A stretch of DNA of 64,000 nt. It comes from Pseudomonas baltica (GTDB lineage: Bacteria; Pseudomonadota; Gammaproteobacteria; Pseudomonadales; Pseudomonadaceae). Positions 35,234-43,676 of the stretch are shown here, piece after piece; position 1 is the first letter of the stretch; each line of letters starts with the position of its first letter. The notes under the pieces are model-generated. The model saw nothing but the letters and a program-made list of their open reading frames with translations, did no database searches and was not told where the DNA came from. Both the position numbers and the translations under genes were made by a program. The stretch is taken from NCBI RefSeq assembly GCF_031880315.1, contig NZ_CP134771.1, positions 124,001 to 188,000 on the forward strand, written 5' to 3'.

Positions 35234-36385
35234 ATGAGCCAGACCGATCCGACGAAAAACATCGAAACCTCAACCTCTCCCAGCGATGTAGCCGATGCAG
35301 GTGGCGCGTCAGTCGATCCGCCGAAAATCCTCAAGCCGAGCGGTACGACCCTGTGGTTGATGGCGGGCGCGGCTGGCGTTGGCATCATCCTGGTTCTGTA
35401 TGCCTGGCAGTTCTGGCCGTTCAACAGCGCGGTCATGACCACAGAGAATGCCTATGTCCGGGGGCAAATCACCGTCATGGCGCCGCAGGTCAATGGTTAC
35501 GTAGCGCAAGTGCTCGTGGGGGACTTCGAGGTCGTCAAGCAGGGGAAGGTGTTGATACAAATCGACGATCGTATTTATCAGCAGCGGGCTGAACAAGCGG
35601 CAGCCGATCTGGACGCTCGCAGGGCGGACCTGGAAAACTCGCTGCAAACCCAGGCGTCGGATCAGGCGACGCTGGCGTCCAGGCAAGCGGAGATGTTTTC
35701 GGTGGAGGCCGAGTTTGATCGTGCCAGGGCCGACGAAGCGCGGGTCAATGAACTCGCCTCGCGAGGTTCGGTGTCTATCCGCGAACGTGACCAGATCCGC
35801 GCTACCGCCCGTGCCGCGGGCGCCAATGTAAAAAAAGCTCGAGCCGCAATCGACATCGCGAAAGAGACGGTGAAGTCCACCCAGGTTTCGCGGGGGGTAT
35901 TGGAGGCTGCCGTCAGGAGCGCGCAGGCCGCCCTGCACCTGGCGCAGATCGATCTGGAAAACACTCGTATCCGCGCTCCGCGTGATGGTGTGCTCAGCGA
36001 GGTCTCGGTCCGTCTTGGACAATACGTCAGCGCCGGCTCGCAATTGCTCTATCTGGTGCCCGAACAGCTTTGGGTGGTGGCCAATTACAAGGAAACCCAA
36101 GTGAATGGCATGCTGGCGGGGCAAGCCGTAACCCTCGACGTGGACGCCCTGGACGGCGCGCGACTGAGCGGGCGCGTCGAGCGGTTCGCTCCGGCCACAG
36201 GTTCGGAATTCAGCGTCTTGCGGCCCGACAATGCCACCGGCAACTTCACCAAAGTCGCTCAGCGCATTCCCGTAAGAATCGAACTGGACGCCAACCAAGC
36301 GATGGCTCGGCGGCTCAGACCCGGTATGTCGGTGGTTGCGCACGTCGACACGGCCAGCGCGGGCGACGACGGTAGTGCGCCATGA
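35234..36385 (+). CDS. HlyD/EmrA-family periplasmic adaptor
   Basis: 383 residues from MSQTDPTKNIETSTS; an in-frame upstream reading overlaps the MFS gene and is rejected. One membrane helix (LWLMAGAAGVGIILVLYAWQF, about residues 43-63) is followed by VRGQITVMAPQVNGYVAQVLV (lipoyl), a helical hairpin at about 110-235, the second lipoyl half RAPRDGVLSEVSVRLGQYVS and a beta-barrel. It links the MFS pump to the outer-membrane factor. The stop overlaps the next start by ATGA. Confidence 0.93.
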   Translation: MSQTDPTKNIETSTSPSDVADAGGASVDPPKILKPSGTTLWLMAGAAGVGIILVLYAWQFWPFNSAVMTTENAYVRGQITVMAPQVNGYVAQVLVGDFEVVKQGKVLIQIDDRIYQQRAEQAAADLDARRADLENSLQTQASDQATLASRQAEMFSVEAEFDRARADEARVNELASRGSVSIRERDQIRATARAAGANVKKARAAIDIAKETVKSTQVSRGVLEAAVRSAQAALHLAQIDLENTRIRAPRDGVLSEVSVRLGQYVSAGSQLLYLVPEQLWVVANYKETQVNGMLAGQAVTLDVDALDGARLSGRVERFAPATGSEFSVLRPDNATGNFTKVAQRIPVRIELDANQAMARRLRPGMSVVAHVDTASAGDDGSAP

Positions 36386-37806
36386 GTCGACTCGCATCCA
36401 GTCCATTGCAACGCGTGGCGCTCGCAACACTGGTCGCTTTGGTGGGTTGCGCACCCGCCAAGGCACCCGCGCCAATGCAATCCAAGGTCTTCCCTCCTTC
36501 GCAGTGGCGAGGACAGGCCCAATCCCCGGCGCCTGTCTTGGCGCAGTGGTGGCAAGCCTTTAATGACCCTGTCCTGAGCCAACTGGTCGATGAGGCGTTG
36601 ATGCAGAACAACGACGTGCTCAGTGCGGTCGCGCGCATTGAGGAGGCGCGTCAGCAGATCGGTCTGACTCATTCGGCGCTGTTGCCTACGCTTGACGGGA
36701 CACTGAGCGCGCAGACGACACGCAACCTTGGTCCGACCGGCGTGACTCACACCCGATCGGTGCAACCGGAAATCCAGGTGGCCTATGAGTTAGACCTTTG
36801 GGGGCGCCTGCGCAACCTGGACAAGGCGGCTCAGTTGCAATACCAGGCCACCCGAACAGACCTGGACAATATTCATCTGTCAGTCGCGAGCACAGTTGCG
36901 CGCGCCTACATTACCCTGCTGTCGTTGGACACCCAACTCAAGGTCACTCGCGATACTGCCGCGTCGCGCCGCGATGCACTGATAGTCGCACAGGACCGCG
37001 CCAATGAGGGCTATACCTCGCAGCTGGAACTGACCCAGGCGCAGTCCGAGTATGAATCCGCTCAGCAGATGATCCCGCAACTGGAACAATCGATACGCCA
37101 GCAGGAAAACGCCATCCGCCTGCTGACAGGAACCCTGCCGGGCTATGTGTCCCGCGGCAGCCTTTTCCAGAACGTCGCCCCTCCTTCAGTGCCAGGGATG
37201 CTGCCAGCAGAACTTCTACGGCGCCGCCCGGATATCCAGCAGGCGGAGCTCATGGTGGCGGCTTCGGATTTCAACCTGGAGGCACGCCGCGATGAGTACC
37301 TGCCTCAAGTGCAACTCTCGGCAGGCTTCGGTCGACTCTACGTGAACGCTCTGGACTTCGATCCGGTCAAGGTGTGGGATCTGGGCGCCAGCGTACTGGC
37401 CCCGATTTACAGTGCCGGACGGCTTGAAGCACAGGTTGGGGTGGCGACGGCGCAACGGGATCAAGCCGCTTACAACTATCGCGCTGTAGCGCTCAACGCA
37501 TTCGGCGAAGTGGAAAGCTCGCTGTCGGCGGTCAAGCGTTTTGAAGAACAAATCGAACGGATACGCACCCGGATACAGACGCTGAGCCGTTCATTGAACA
37601 TCGCTCAGGATCGTTATCAGGGGGGGTACTCTTCCTATCTGGAGGTTCTCGACGCCCAACGCAATCTATTCGATACCGAGGTAGCGGCGATCCAGGTCAG
37701 GGAGAGTCAACTCAACAACGTTATTTCGCTATATCAGGCGCTCGGAGGAGGTTGGCCTAGTTCGATCCTGAACCAGGCTGAAACAGCGGCGAGGGGTGCA
37801 AACTGA
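36382..37806 (+). CDS. OprM/NodT-family outer-membrane efflux channel
   Basis: 474 residues. A lipoprotein signal peptide with lipobox LVGC (C22) is followed by two tandem outer-membrane efflux repeats: WWQAFNDPVLSQLVDEAL...; VAYELDLWGRLRN and LLRRRPDIQQAELMVAASDFNLEARRDEYLPQ are the classic repeat signatures. It forms a trimeric alpha-helical tunnel through the periplasm and outer membrane. It is the third gene of the efflux operon, coupled by ATGA. It could also serve the YhiI-RbbA exporter, which lacks a channel of its own. Confidence 0.94.
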   Translation: MSRLASSPLQRVALATLVALVGCAPAKAPAPMQSKVFPPSQWRGQAQSPAPVLAQWWQAFNDPVLSQLVDEALMQNNDVLSAVARIEEARQQIGLTHSALLPTLDGTLSAQTTRNLGPTGVTHTRSVQPEIQVAYELDLWGRLRNLDKAAQLQYQATRTDLDNIHLSVASTVARAYITLLSLDTQLKVTRDTAASRRDALIVAQDRANEGYTSQLELTQAQSEYESAQQMIPQLEQSIRQQENAIRLLTGTLPGYVSRGSLFQNVAPPSVPGMLPAELLRRRPDIQQAELMVAASDFNLEARRDEYLPQVQLSAGFGRLYVNALDFDPVKVWDLGASVLAPIYSAGRLEAQVGVATAQRDQAAYNYRAVALNAFGEVESSLSAVKRFEEQIERIRTRIQTLSRSLNIAQDRYQGGYSSYLEVLDAQRNLFDTEVAAIQVRESQLNNVISLYQALGGGWPSSILNQAETAARGAN

Positions 37807-38229
37807 ATCGATCGGCTGCTTGCATATTTAGTAGCGCTTCGCTCATCTCTGACGCTGGTGTCAACGCCTCGTCAGTACTGACCGCCATGCCGTCCTGATA
37901 AACTTGTGCCAAAAAGACAACTGAGCTGGTCGGCGTTGATACGGTTACGCCGGGCTACCAAGAACACGCTTAGCCCAAATTCAACATGGACAACTTCGGA
38001 TCGGTGCTCCCGGGACGTCGGCGCGTCTGGCCGAGATACTAGCACCCTTGTCGTTCCCGGTATTTATAAACATTCTCGCTCGCCTGTCCCTTATTTTAGC
38101 AGAGACCGGGGCTCTGTGTTTAACAGGCCGACCCCAACGGCGTACTCGCCACTTTTACGTACGCCTCGCGGCACCGGCTGGCCAGCAGCATGATTGGCGC
38201 TTCGACCACCTCCTACGGCTATAACGAAG
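37807..38229. other. Gene-poor interval downstream of the efflux operon
   Basis: No convincing reading frame, RNA gene or repeat was recognised. It borders a pseudogene fragment on its right and may contain further degraded sequence. Confidence 0.4.
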
Positions 38230-38804
38230 TCGGTAACGTGCCGCAGCACCAACCCGCTGGCCTTCGCCTGGCCGCGCCCTGGCGCTCATCCATTCGTGTT
38301 CGATTTCGCCACCAGCGCCATCGCCGTGGCGATATCGAACTGCAAGCGCGCCAGTACAAACCCATCCCCGACAACTGGGCCATTGATGCCCAGGGTGAAC
38401 CGACTACTGATGCCAAGGCGGCCCTTAAGGGCGCGAGGCGCACCTTTGGTGGCCATAAAGGTTCGGCGCTGGCGGCCATGATCGAGTTGCTGGCAGGCTC
38501 ACTAAGTGGCGATTTGACTAGCGCGCAATCCCAAGCGTTCGATGAAAGCACCGGCGCAACACCCTGCCATGGCGAACTCTTGATAGCCTTCGACTCCAAG
38601 GTATTTCTCGGCGACTCGCTGGACATTGGGCGACAAAGTGCCGAACTGTTGTTCGAATCGATTACCGAACGAGGCGCGCGCCTGCCGTCGCAACGACGCT
38701 TCGAGGCTCGGACGCGTAGTGTGGCAAACGGCGTGAAGATTCCCTCTGCACTGCTGGAGGAAGTTAAACAACTGCTACGTGAAGAGCTGGTACGCGGGCG
38801 CTAA
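38230..38804 (+). pseudogene. Malate/L-lactate dehydrogenase-family (Ldh2/DpkA) fragment, frameshifted
   Basis: Frame 2 reads STNPLAFAWPRPGAHPFVFD then FATSAIA. Near 38325 the homology moves to another frame: RRGDIELQARQYKPIPDNWA, then IDAQGEPTTDAKAALKGARRTFGGHKGSALAAMIELLAG. These are consecutive motifs of the NAD(P)H-dependent 2-oxo-acid/piperideine-carboxylate reductase family. The N-terminal half, with the catalytic histidine, is missing upstream. The second part stays open to TAA 38802-38804. A dead fragment. Confidence 0.8.
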
Positions 38805-39365
38805 TAACCCCTAAAGCACCGGGCTGCTGGACAAAGTACGGATCCTCAGCTCCATTTGAGGGTTGGGCCGACAGCGCTGTTCACGCCCGAAAAAACGGGG
38901 GCTGGTTGGAGTCCAGTGGGTGATTTACCACTTTTTGTACCAACCAAGTGGTACAGCAAAGCCAGCGTTGGACGCGCCGAGTTTGTTACAGTTTATTTCA
39001 GACCGAGCACTGTCAAGAAAATTACGCTACTAGTCCTGCCCCATGAATAAAGGACAATTTAGAAACACCTATCCTACCTGTCCGATTTTTTGACACCTCT
39101 CGGTGAGAGCATTGATCTAGAGCACTTGCTCCACGCTCTTCCTTTTCCTACGCTTGCTCCTCCTGAATGGAGTTTATTACGGACGCCTAAGTCTGATATG
39201 GATTCGTTCCTCGCCTGGGAGCAGTTCAGCAAGGGCCTTACCGCTTTTTATGCTGCAACTAACGCCATCTCGCTGAGCGCATAATAATATGGGATTTCGC
39301 CCACTCTCTGTGCGGCCAATCCGCACGACCAATGCGAGAGGCCATCCTAAGGAATAGGAGGTCCC
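38805..39365. other. Interval probably holding the left ICE boundary
   Basis: 561 bp between the last chromosomal pseudogene and the first ICE-type gene. A reading frame from 39063 to 39284 (no ATG; includes LTPLGESIDLEHLLHALPFP and LAWEQFSKGLTAFYAATN) looks protein-like and may be a gene remnant. I looked for a tRNA 3' end with CCA, the usual attachment site of this ICE class, and found none. Confidence 0.4.
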
Positions 39366-40106
39366 ATGTGCCGACAATGCTCGGATCCGCATTTCAAATT
39401 GCTTTACACCCCCATCGAAGCAGCACTGCGTTGGTGTGGGCTTCAAGCGTTCGAGACACAGATCAGCCAGGCAAACTGGTTGTATCCCGAACAACTGCTC
39501 AAACTCTTTCCCCGATGGCCCTGCCTGGCGACACATGTCGGCATGATCCTGGATGCCGTGCAGCACCAGGAGCTACCGAGTCACCCGCAGGCGTTGTTCA
39601 CCGGGAATGATGCCAACCTCGGGCCGAGGTCGCTGCGCATCCGCCACGGCGAACTGAAAGCCTGGATGAGCCTGTACCACCCAGACCAAACACCTCCCTT
39701 CCTGTTCGCCTACGCAGCCGACACGGCGGGCTCGGTGAAATGGGGTCACTATCTGGTACTGAAGGCTGACAGGGATACGCTTCAAGTCTTGTGCAATCGG
39801 CTGACGAGGTCTCACGCTGAAGTGGTGGAGCAACTCGCCTCGCTCGGGGTCGAGGTGGAGCAGCTTCGCGCCTCCGCTGAGGAGGAAAAGCCTGCGGATG
39901 CACGTACCGAAGCTGGCTTGCTGGATTTGATTGGCGTCCTGCTAAGGCTTTTGCTCAACGGAAGTCCTGGAGAAAAAAATAATCCTTTTTTTGCCAGCCA
40001 GGACGCGATAGTTGCCGCTATCCAGCAGCAATATCCTGACCATCCAGGCTTCAAAAAACGGACGCTGGATCAACGGTTTGCGGACGCAAACAAGCGATTC
40101 AAATAG
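39366..40106 (+). CDS. ICE-associated hypothetical protein
   Basis: 246 residues, family not recognised. The N-terminal part has a paired-cysteine start (MCRQCSDPHFKLLYTPIEAALRWCGL). The middle (residues about 60-155) looks like a compact alpha/beta domain, a coiled segment with many E/L/A lies at about 160-185, and the C-terminus ends in a basic helix (GFKKRTLDQRFADANKRFK). It is the first gene of the plus-strand ICE block and stands 122 bp before alpA, separated by a large inverted repeat. Codon usage resembles the following ICE genes. Its place at the end of the element suggests a regulatory or cargo role, but this is only inference. Confidence 0.7.
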   Translation: MCRQCSDPHFKLLYTPIEAALRWCGLQAFETQISQANWLYPEQLLKLFPRWPCLATHVGMILDAVQHQELPSHPQALFTGNDANLGPRSLRIRHGELKAWMSLYHPDQTPPFLFAYAADTAGSVKWGHYLVLKADRDTLQVLCNRLTRSHAEVVEQLASLGVEVEQLRASAEEEKPADARTEAGLLDLIGVLLRLLLNGSPGEKNNPFFASQDAIVAAIQQQYPDHPGFKKRTLDQRFADANKRFK

Positions 40107-40120
40107 CGCATCTGTACCCA

Positions 40121-40154
40121 ATTGCAATGCAATCGTCCGCGATTGCATTGCAAT
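40121..40154. repeat. Perfect 15-bp inverted repeat upstream of alpA-parA
   Basis: ATTGCAATGCAATCG, four-base loop TCCG, then its exact complement. No run of T follows, so it is a poor intrinsic terminator. Its position 75 bp before alpA and next to parA/parB makes it a candidate operator or centromere-like site. Confidence 0.75.
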
Positions 40155-40228
40155 GACAAGCTCGATTTCCTGGTGTTGACTCATGTCACTTCCCATCGCA
40201 AGCCATCTGGCGCCAAGGAGTGACACGT

Positions 40229-40453
40229 ATGCAAACCCAGACCGACGTGACCGCAAGGCCTGCCCAAACAGACCGCTACATCATGCGCCGTGATGAGGTC
40301 GAGAAACGTACCGGATTCAAGCGGGCGCACATCTACAACCTGATGAAGGAAGGCAAGTTCCCCCTGGCCAGACGCATTGGTATGCGCGCCGTCGGTTGGG
40401 ACTCTGCCGAGATCGACCGGTGGATCGCCGAACGCCTCGGCGCGCAGGCGTGA
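40229..40453 (+). CDS. alpA: AlpA-type MerR/excisionase-like DNA-binding protein
   Basis: 74 residues. MRRDEVEKRTGFKRAHIYNLMKEGKFP followed by GWDSAEIDRWIAERL is the winged-helix AlpA/Xis pattern. AAGGAG lies 8 bp before ATG 40229, which decides the start over an upstream GTG. AlpA-like proteins act as activators of excision or of neighbouring ICE genes. The stop overlaps the parA start (GTGA), so alpA-parA are translationally coupled. Confidence 0.9.
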   Translation: MQTQTDVTARPAQTDRYIMRRDEVEKRTGFKRAHIYNLMKEGKFPLARRIGMRAVGWDSAEIDRWIAERLGAQA

Positions 40454-41301
40454 CGGTGAAGGTGCTCTCCGTGGTGTCGACCAAGGGCGGCGTCGGCAAG
40501 ACGACCGTCACCGCCAATCTGGGTGGCCTACTGGCCGATGCCGGACTGAGGGTGTTGATGATCGATCTGGACAGTCAACCGACGCTGTCCAGCTACTACC
40601 AGCTCACCTGCGCCGGCACCGCGGGCAGTGTTGAGCTGATCGGCCATCGCCTGGTAGATCTCGATCAGATCGTTTCACGGACCTGTGTCGAAGGTTTGCA
40701 CGTGGTCCTGTCCAATGATCCGCTTGGCCAGTTGAATACCCTCTTGTTGCACGCCCCAGATGGCCGATTGCGCCTGAAAAATCTGCTCCATGTCTTCGAG
40801 CCTTTTTACGATGTGGTGCTGATCGACACACAGGGCGCGCGCAGCGTCATCGTCGAGATGTCAGTGCTCGCCTCGGACATGATGCTCAGCCCCATCCCAC
40901 CCGAAATGCTCGCGGCCCGGGAGCTGCACCGCGGCACGCTTGCGCTGCTGCAAAGCTTGGCGCCCTATGAGCAGTTGGGCTTCCGCCCTCCCCCGGCACG
41001 GCTGCTGCTGAACCAGGTCAATCTGAGCCGCCGCGATACGCGGTTGATCATTCAGAGCCTGTCTGCAGACTTTGTCGTACATGACCAAGTCACCCTGTGT
41101 TCCGCGGTGGTGCTGGATCGCGTGGCCTATCTGAACGCGGCCTCGCTGGGCCTGCCCGTGCACCGGATCGACTATAGCCCTTCTCCCTCTGGCGGGTTGA
41201 GCGCGGCGCAGTCGATGCGGCAGCTAGCGCTTGAGCTGTTTCCCGAATGGCACCGACTTATCGACCCGGCGTCAGCACCGGATGCCTGGGCCCGCTACTG
41301 A
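40450..41301 (+). CDS. parA: ParA-family partition ATPase (Soj-like) of the ICE
   Basis: 283 residues from GTG 40450 (VTVKVLSVVSTKGGVGKTTVTANL). The deviant Walker A KGGVGKTT comes at residues about 11-18. LMIDLDSQPTLSS is switch I-like, and VVLIDTQGARSVI is the Walker B strand with a glutamine-glycine where many ParA proteins have PP. It drives segregation or stable maintenance of the excised ICE circle with ParB. The start is chosen because it overlaps the alpA stop by GTGA; longer readings run inside alpA. Confidence 0.93.
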   Translation: MTVKVLSVVSTKGGVGKTTVTANLGGLLADAGLRVLMIDLDSQPTLSSYYQLTCAGTAGSVELIGHRLVDLDQIVSRTCVEGLHVVLSNDPLGQLNTLLLHAPDGRLRLKNLLHVFEPFYDVVLIDTQGARSVIVEMSVLASDMMLSPIPPEMLAARELHRGTLALLQSLAPYEQLGFRPPPARLLLNQVNLSRRDTRLIIQSLSADFVVHDQVTLCSAVVLDRVAYLNAASLGLPVHRIDYSPSPSGGLSAAQSMRQLALELFPEWHRLIDPASAPDAWARY

Positions 41302-41331
41302 AATCTTCCAACTAACTTATTGGAGCTCGCC

Positions 41332-41541
41332 ATGCATGAGCCACGCTGCGTGATCCCATCGCCATCAGCTTCTCCCCATCGCGAGGTAACAGAACCCTGT
41401 TATTGCACCGTGGTGTTCGACCTCCCGGGCGGTCACCCCGCTATCACCAAGCTGTTGCATGAGCTCAGCCAGCACTTCGAATTGCCGGGCACAGCTTTCG
41501 TGGTCAAGTTTGAAGTTGGCGACAAGTTACCGCAGGCGTAA
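41332..41541 (+). CDS. Small ICE protein of unknown function
   Basis: 69 residues from ATG 41332, with GGAG 5-8 bp upstream. The N-terminal 20 residues are proline/serine-rich. The rest (CYCTVVFDLPGGHPAITKLLHELSQHFELPG) predicts a small beta-alpha-beta fold. It sits between parA (30 bp) and parB (12 bp), so it is probably part of the partition operon. No family recognised. Confidence 0.7.
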   Translation: MHEPRCVIPSPSASPHREVTEPCYCTVVFDLPGGHPAITKLLHELSQHFELPGTAFVVKFEVGDKLPQA

Positions 41542-41553
41542 TTGAGGCCCATC

Positions 41554-43131
41554 ATGATCAAACCCACCCAGGAGCAGATCAGCGCCGGACTGCGCCCGCA
41601 GACGTTGTTGCGCAGTCCCGGCGAAAGCGCGGCGCCGGAGTTCGACCAGGAATCGGAGATCGTCGTGAGCCTGGAGCAATTACGGCCCTACGAGCGCAAT
41701 CCCCGATTCATCCGCAACCCGCTGTATGACGATATCAAGTCGTCGATTCGTGAACGCGGGCTGGACCAGGCGCCTTCCATCACCCGACGACCCAGCGAGA
41801 CGTATTTCATCATCTTGAATGGGGGTAACACGCGCTTGGCGATTCTCAACGAATTGTGGAAAGAGACACGTGATGAGCGCTTTTTCCGAATCGCCTGCCG
41901 CTATCGTCCCTGGACCAGCGAGACCCACGCCTTGCTCGGGCATCTGGCTGAAAGCGATCTGCACGGACAGCTGGCGTTTATTGAACGCGCGCTGGCGGTA
42001 GTCAACGTGAAAGCATTGCTAGAGGAAGACGGCACGTCCCTTTCGCAACGCGAACTCTCCCAGGCGTTGGCATCGGGCGGGTATCCGGTCTCGCAATCGC
42101 AGATCAGCCGCATGTTCGACACCGTCGAATACCTGCTGCCCAGTCTTCCCAATGCCCTGTGCTCCGGGTTACCGAAGCCACAGATCGAGGGGCTCATTCT
42201 GCTGCGCAAACGGGCCGAACAGTTATGGAACCGCCTACTGGCCCCGCTCGATCAACTACTTGTGCTGTGGCAGCAGACGCTTTCAAATTTCGACACGACC
42301 GCCGACGAGTTCGACTGGGACGAGATGCGCGGCGCCTTGTTGGCGCAGATGGCTAAAGTGCTGGGCATCACCCCGCGGCTGATGGAATTAGAACTGACGC
42401 AGAGCGGGTCTCACGCTACGCCGCCAAGTGAACCCTCCACCAACGAGCGGCCCACCGCTACGGTAAACGAATTGCTATATGCCGGCGCCAAACCCGCAAC
42501 CACGCCTCCGCTGGTTCACAGTCAGACACCGCCAATGCCATCCCCAACCGATCAGGTCCGGGACGATGACGACCCCGTCGACGAGGACCCGCTACGGTTG
42601 GACGATATTTTCGGTGGGCTGCGCCCAGGTAGCACAGAGGTAGCCGAAGCGCAGACGACCAGTACCGCATCGCTCCCTTCTCTGTCACAGCTGATGGATT
42701 CCATCGCGCCACTGGCCATCGCCGAACTGCGCTGCCTCGCAGCCGAATTGGCGCAGTCATTAGCCCACTACGCGGCACTGACAGACTTTGTCGTGGGCGC
42801 AGAGCACGGTCTTGGATTTACGCTCAACTGGCAGGCCGCAGAGGCCACCGCACCCCAGGGCGTAGCCGTGCAGCTGCTGCTCACCTCCATTCTGCGCGCG
42901 CAGGATGGGGTCGAATGGGAACTCAAGCAGCAGCTTCCCCCGACACTGGTGGGCCAATTGTTGGTCGGTGATTATCTGACCCCGCCCGTGGGCAACTCCA
43001 AACTCACCTTCGAACTTCAGCGTCTTCCAGACGCGCAACTGAACCAGTGGGTCCAATTGGTGGTGCTGGCACGACGTATCGTGGACCTGAGCCAGGCCAC
43101 ATCTCAGGACGATTCGGAGACACTCTCATGA
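41554..43131 (+). CDS. parB: ParB-family protein, PFGI-1 class (TIGR03764-like)
   Basis: 525 residues. The N-terminal ParB/sulfiredoxin-like domain (residues about 30-150) has VSLEQLRPYERNPRF, SIRERGLDQAPSI and ILNGGNTRLAIL, where GGNTR replaces the usual GERR/GNRR motif. A helix-turn-helix-like segment follows (LSQRELSQALASGGYPVSQSQISRMF, about 165-190). Residues about 290-370 are a proline-rich linker, followed by a C-terminal domain special to ICE ParB proteins. It partners ParA. A GAGG precedes ATG 41554. The stop overlaps the DUF2857 start by ATGA. Confidence 0.92.
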   Translation: MIKPTQEQISAGLRPQTLLRSPGESAAPEFDQESEIVVSLEQLRPYERNPRFIRNPLYDDIKSSIRERGLDQAPSITRRPSETYFIILNGGNTRLAILNELWKETRDERFFRIACRYRPWTSETHALLGHLAESDLHGQLAFIERALAVVNVKALLEEDGTSLSQRELSQALASGGYPVSQSQISRMFDTVEYLLPSLPNALCSGLPKPQIEGLILLRKRAEQLWNRLLAPLDQLLVLWQQTLSNFDTTADEFDWDEMRGALLAQMAKVLGITPRLMELELTQSGSHATPPSEPSTNERPTATVNELLYAGAKPATTPPLVHSQTPPMPSPTDQVRDDDDPVDEDPLRLDDIFGGLRPGSTEVAEAQTTSTASLPSLSQLMDSIAPLAIAELRCLAAELAQSLAHYAALTDFVVGAEHGLGFTLNWQAAEATAPQGVAVQLLLTSILRAQDGVEWELKQQLPPTLVGQLLVGDYLTPPVGNSKLTFELQRLPDAQLNQWVQLVVLARRIVDLSQATSQDDSETLS

Positions 43132-43676
43132 ACGCGATCTTCGCCCTGCTGAATAACACCATGCTCAACCAGGTGTTGCATGAGCTGCGCCAAGGCCACC
43201 TTCAGCGCTGTCGCGCGTTGGGCTTGGCCGAAGAGGACCTGGAGATCTTGCAATCCCTGCCACCGACCACGCTCTCGCGTTTAGCCCATGCCGCAGTCCC
43301 CTGGGTGGAAATCAAGGTCGATACCGCAGTGATGCGCCGGCTGATCGAGCAGGCCGACCGAGACGAGCAAAACGAACGCCTTATCAATCGCGCACTCAAG
43401 CTCGGTGCGAGCTCGCTGATCATGAATAAGTGCTTTGGGCTGGACCACTCCGAAACCGCCATGCGCCGGCGGCTGCTGAAGATCGAGGTCAGCCGCGGTC
43501 GCCCACAGAGTCTGACCGAAGGCCAGGAACATGCGCTGTGGCAGCGCTGGCGTCAGCTGAGACAGCAGGACGGCACCGCCGATAAGCTCGACACCATGAT
43601 GATGCTCGCCGAGGAGCAGGGCGTCACCCTGACCATGGTTTGGCAACAGTTGCACCTGTACGGAGAGCAGCTATGA
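43128..43676 (+). CDS. DUF2857 family ICE protein
   Basis: 182 residues. The family is known from PFGI-1/ICEclc-type elements, always between parB and the replication gene; its role is not established. SLIMNKCFGLDHSETAMRRR, followed by GRPQSLTEGQEHALWQRW, looks like a FlhC/helix-turn-helix-type DNA-binding region. It probably acts as a regulator of ICE genes, by analogy with FlhC-like activators in these elements. It overlaps both neighbours by ATGA (parB stop and replication-gene start), so it is translated as part of one operon. Confidence 0.88.
   Translation: MNAIFALLNNTMLNQVLHELRQGHLQRCRALGLAEEDLEILQSLPPTTLSRLAHAAVPWVEIKVDTAVMRRLIEQADRDEQNERLINRALKLGASSLIMNKCFGLDHSETAMRRRLLKIEVSRGRPQSLTEGQEHALWQRWRQLRQQDGTADKLDTMMMLAEEQGVTLTMVWQQLHLYGEQL

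Noticed and set aside
35309..36475. 388-codon minus-strand frame opposite the HlyD adaptor
   Set aside because: The composition is that of an antisense frame (many H, R, Q) and it has no domain. The plus-strand protein is a clear EmrA homologue.
38805..39365. tRNA gene or tRNA 3' end as ICE attachment site
   Set aside because: No TTCRANNC loop with a pairing stem and CCA end was found in the interval.
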